Below, piece by piece: positions 61,500 to 64,000 of a DNA stretch of 64,000 nt. Numbering within the stretch: position 1 is the stretch's first letter; the number at the start of each line of letters is the position of its first letter. Origin of the DNA: PRDV01 sp963710865 (GTDB lineage Bacteria; Babelota; Babeliae; Babelales; Babelaceae); contig CAVQBR010000001.1 of NCBI GenBank assembly GCA_963710865.1, positions 62,001 to 126,000 on the forward strand, read 5' to 3'. Below the pieces are notes generated by a model, which was not told the origin of the DNA, did no database searches, and saw only the letters and a program-made list of their open reading frames with translations. The position numbers and the translations under genes were made by a program.

Positions 61500-63203
61500 A
61501 TGGAATTATTACGACGCCTCAGCGGCAGACTTAAACGGATCATCGCCCTTCTCTTTTGCTTCTTTGGCGGAATTGCCGCATACCTTTTCCATCTTCAAAT
61601 TGTCAACACGAACCGCTTTTACAAGCTAAGCCTCAATAACTTTACCCGCCAAGAAAAGATCGCCTCGCCTCGTGGCAATATCACCGACAGGCATGGCGCC
61701 TTACTTGCAGCAAATCGCCCGTTTTTTACTGTGTACTGGCAAGGAACCGGAAAACGAGCGCTTACTAAACATCAAGAGCTCCTTCTGACGAGACTCTCTG
61801 CTATACTTTCCTTGCCTCCCGACGTACAAACTACTCTGAAACTTCATGAGAAACGAGCCGGCAAACTCAAGTTAGCAAGCGATGTCCCTTTTGAACAGCT
61901 CAGTAGACTCCTCGAACAGTTTCCTCAAGAACCAAATATCATTCTTGAAAAAACCTTTAAGCGATGTTATCCCCATAAAGAATTGGCTTGCCATATAGTG
62001 GGCTATCTTGGCCTTGAAAATGATGCCCCAGGAAAAATGGGTCTCGAACTCTATTGCCATAAGGAGCTCAAGGGCCACTGCGGCAAAATTCTCAAGATCA
62101 TTAACTCACTGGGCAACCATCTGCATGCTCATCAAGTCAGTCCTGCTCTTGCTGGAAAAACGCTACAAACCACGCTCGACAGCACACTCCAAAAAGCTGC
62201 CGAAGAACTCTTTCCTGCAGACTATGAAGGATGTTGCCTTCTCATGGATGAGACTGGTGCTTTAGAAGTCATCCTCTCAAGACCCTCATTCGATCCAACA
62301 CTCTTTTTAAAGCCGCTCAGTCCTGACAATTGGAGGAAACTTCAAGAGAAGAAAGGGTTTATCAATAGAGCCTTTAATGCCTGTTATCCACCCGCTTCTC
62401 TGTTTAAACTCGTTACACTCGCTGCAGGTCTTGAAACCGGAATTATTAGCAAAGACATGCGATGGCATTGCATTGGTCATACAGAGTTTAAAGGGCGTCT
62501 CTACGGTTGCAGTCATAGGGAAGGGCACGGAGTTCTCTCAACTGAACAAGCACTCGCCCATTCATGTAATATACCGTTCTTCGAAATAGGCAAAAAAATT
62601 AAAATCGATACCCTCGCGCACTATGCAGGCCGATTCGGTCTTGGACTCAAGACGGGAGTACTGTTTCCAGAAAAAGTGGGCCTCATTCCCACAAATGCCT
62701 GGAAAAAACGAGTGAAAAAAGAACCTTGGTGGCCAGGAGAAACGCTCTCAGCAACAATCGGACAGACGTGCCTCCTCGTGACTCCTTTGCAAATAGCCTG
62801 CATGATAAATGCTCTTGGAACAGGAGCTCGAATTCGTCCGCGTATGCTCATGGATGAAGCTATCGTAAAAGAACCTCTCGATATTGGTAAGGATACCCTT
62901 CACTTCCTCCAACAATGTCTCAGCTCTGTAATAAAACAGGGTACTGGATCCCATCTTAAGTACCTCAAAGACTTTAAGATACTGGGCAAAACGGGTACCG
63001 CACAGGTCCAGGCACTTGATAAACCATCCTTAACAAAGGAATCACTCTGCCACGGATACTTTGTTGCCCACTTTCAATACAAGAATGAACCAGCTCGAAC
63101 CCTTGTTGTCTTACTCGAACATGCTGGCTCATCCTCCGTTGCTTCCAAATTTGCTCTCAAGTTCTTAAAACAATATGCCGCCATTCGACAAAATTCGAAA
63201 TAA
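61500..63203 (+). CDS. mrdA: Penicillin-binding protein 2 (elongation transpeptidase)
   Basis: 567 residues. An N-terminal membrane anchor (IIALLFCFFGGIAAYLFHLQ) is followed by a dimerisation domain (ASPRGNITDRHGALLAANRP) and the transpeptidase. Motifs: SxxK in YPPASLFKLVTLAAG, SxN in AHSCNIPFF, KTG in LGKTGTAQV. WWPGETLSATIGQTCLLVTP is the PBP2-type loop. It crosslinks peptidoglycan during lateral growth, so the organism keeps peptidoglycan. RodA/MreB are not in the window. Confidence 0.92.
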   Translation: MELLRRLSGRLKRIIALLFCFFGGIAAYLFHLQIVNTNRFYKLSLNNFTRQEKIASPRGNITDRHGALLAANRPFFTVYWQGTGKRALTKHQELLLTRLSAILSLPPDVQTTLKLHEKRAGKLKLASDVPFEQLSRLLEQFPQEPNIILEKTFKRCYPHKELACHIVGYLGLENDAPGKMGLELYCHKELKGHCGKILKIINSLGNHLHAHQVSPALAGKTLQTTLDSTLQKAAEELFPADYEGCCLLMDETGALEVILSRPSFDPTLFLKPLSPDNWRKLQEKKGFINRAFNACYPPASLFKLVTLAAGLETGIISKDMRWHCIGHTEFKGRLYGCSHREGHGVLSTEQALAHSCNIPFFEIGKKIKIDTLAHYAGRFGLGLKTGVLFPEKVGLIPTNAWKKRVKKEPWWPGETLSATIGQTCLLVTPLQIACMINALGTGARIRPRMLMDEAIVKEPLDIGKDTLHFLQQCLSSVIKQGTGSHLKYLKDFKILGKTGTAQVQALDKPSLTKESLCHGYFVAHFQYKNEPARTLVVLLEHAGSSSVASKFALKFLKQYAAIRQNSK

Positions 63204-63284
63204 TTTCCCACCATTTAAGGTTTCATAGACTTTAGTGTATCGTAAGATATATATACTAACCTGAAATATAAAAGGAATTACCCT

Positions 63285-64000
63285 ATGAAAACACTACTAC
63301 TTGTAGCCCTGCTTGGACTGGGCTCTCTACAAACAGCATACATGGCGGGACACCCGACCGTGTATTCGGAAAAAACAGAATGTGACGTTTGCCAGGTAGA
63401 TAACTTTAAAGAAGGCGACGAGGTCGTAGTCCTCCCCTGCCATCCAACACACATCTTCCATAGCAAATGTATCAGCGCATTTTGCAATGATAAAACAAAG
63501 CCGAGCTGCCCTTTGTGCAGAGCACCGGTAACAGCGAACATTGAGGTTCACCCACGTACACGCGCATTCATTCGCTTTCTTCCCAGCGCTTTAAGCACCT
63601 ATGCTCGAAGAGTTGAACCAGCAGCCGTAGCTCCATCACCAGCTGCGAGAGTACCAGAATCAGCTGCTTCAAGACTTGTGAAGCCAGACGGCATTCCTCA
63701 AGATCTCTGGGACTCTTCATCTGACACGGAAAAAACATTTATTCTTCAGTCAGTTGCAATGGAAGCACCAAGCGTATCTGCTTCTCTAAGAAGGCCAGAG
63801 TCAGCTGCCCCTTCACGGCTCGTAAAACCAGACGGCATTCCTCAAGACCTCTGGGACTCTTCATCTGACATAGAAAAAGCATTTATTCTGCAATCAGTTG
63901 CAATGGAAGCGCCGAGCGTATCTGCTTCTTTGAGAAGACCAGAATCAGCTGCTTCTTCGCGCCTCGTAAAACCAGACGGCATTCCTCAAGATCTCTGGGA
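63285..64000 (+). CDS. Secreted RING-H2 protein with 48-residue tandem repeats, cut by window end
   Basis: The ATG at 63285 follows AAAGGA. Signal peptide KTLLLVALLGLGSLQTAYM. Residues 33-78 form a complete RING-H2 zinc site: Cys33-x2-Cys36-x15-Cys52-x3-His56-x2-His59-x2-Cys62-x12-Cys75-x2-Cys78, a spacing typical of eukaryotic E3 ubiquitin ligases. After a Pro/Ala-rich stretch (AAVAPSPAARVPESAAS) comes a 48-residue unit beginning RLVKPDGIPQDLWDSSSD; two full copies and the start of a third are seen before the window ends. Ubiquitin does not exist in bacteria, so a signal-peptide-bearing RING points to a host-cell target. No stop codon is reached. Confidence 0.8.
   Translation, partial: MKTLLLVALLGLGSLQTAYMAGHPTVYSEKTECDVCQVDNFKEGDEVVVLPCHPTHIFHSKCISAFCNDKTKPSCPLCRAPVTANIEVHPRTRAFIRFLPSALSTYARRVEPAAVAPSPAARVPESAASRLVKPDGIPQDLWDSSSDTEKTFILQSVAMEAPSVSASLRRPESAAPSRLVKPDGIPQDLWDSSSDIEKAFILQSVAMEAPSVSASLRRPESAASSRLVKPDGIPQDLW
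63672..64000 (+). repeat. 144-bp in-frame tandem repeats in the RING gene
   Basis: Units start at 63672, 63816 and 63960 with exact 144-base spacing. Units 1 and 2 are nearly identical; among the few changes are codons giving TEKTF in unit 1 and IEKAF in unit 2. The third is cut by the window end. Such repeats change number easily by slippage or recombination. Confidence 0.9.

Noticed and set aside
1..64000. Alternative genetic code (TGA as amino acid)
   Set aside because: Conserved proteins such as Nth, LepB and PBP2 have no internal TGA, and several genes end in TGA.
63672..64000. CRISPR array
   Set aside because: The 144-bp repeats are in frame, directly adjacent without spacers, and encode protein. 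No other regular short repeats were found in the window.

Overview
The window reads as chromosome of a Gram-negative, probably protist-associated intracellular bacterium. I see the standard genetic code, roughly 40 percent GC, clear AAAGGAG-type ribosome binding sites and about twenty predicted Sec signal peptides. There are six ankyrin-repeat loci, counting a partial and a broken one. It also carries eukaryotic-like secreted proteins: a RING-H2 protein, a PI-PLC-like protein, a secreted glycosyltransferase-like protein and a protein ending in a CaaX box. A Gram-negative envelope is indicated by PBP2, a BatABCD-type operon, an outer-membrane-barrel-like protein, two signal peptidases I and a type II secretion/type IV pilus ATPase. 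Candidatus Dependentiae (TM6) is my best guess from this mix. That is an inference; no rRNA or ribosomal protein gene is present to fix the taxonomy.

Layout. 1-10.2 kb is a tandem duplication of about 4.4 kb of [ankyrin gene + giant secreted beta-helix gene], with one ankyrin copy decayed and a transposase remnant between the copies. 10.2-22.4 kb holds a large ankyrin protein, the PI-PLC-like protein, the glycosyltransferase-like protein and two convergent AAA/DUF4143 ATPases. It continues with an outer-membrane protein whose 3' end is tandemly triplicated, a Bax-inhibitor-1 homologue and three MerR-family paralogues, one lacking its DNA-binding domain. 22.7-28.5 kb holds a GntR regulator with an MFS exporter, then a third beta-helix locus in which the helix and the C-terminal domain are separate genes and the helix gene is frameshifted.

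28.7-39.8 kb is a mobile, eroded zone. It contains a P-type ATPase remnant, an ankyrin gene, small secreted paralogues, a 3'-half copy of the secretion ATPase gene and the CaaX-ending protein. A tnpB element interrupted by a group II intron follows, then the intact secretion ATPase. 39.8-50.3 kb is mostly housekeeping: HU, tRNA-Leu, tRNA-Cys, a rhodanese lipoprotein, duplicated lepB, an M23 peptidase, batDCBA and plsC, the last block reading as one operon on the minus strand. 50.5-57.9 kb holds a secreted protein of unknown function, a decayed plsC copy and ankyrin genes. It also holds two copies of a D-amino-acid-oxidase-like flavoprotein whose full-length form appears circularly permuted. 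57.9-64 kb holds an ABC transporter, an RRM protein, endonuclease III, PBP2 and the secreted RING-H2 protein with 48-residue tandem repeats, cut by the window end.

How it may work together (inference): the Sec signals, two LepB proteases and the GspE-like ATPase would deliver ankyrin, RING, phospholipase-like, glycosyltransferase-like and beta-helix proteins out of the cell, towards a eukaryotic host. The region is recombining actively: at least six local duplications are visible (beta-helix/ankyrin, porin 3' end, gspE, lepB/M23, plsC, DAO-like).
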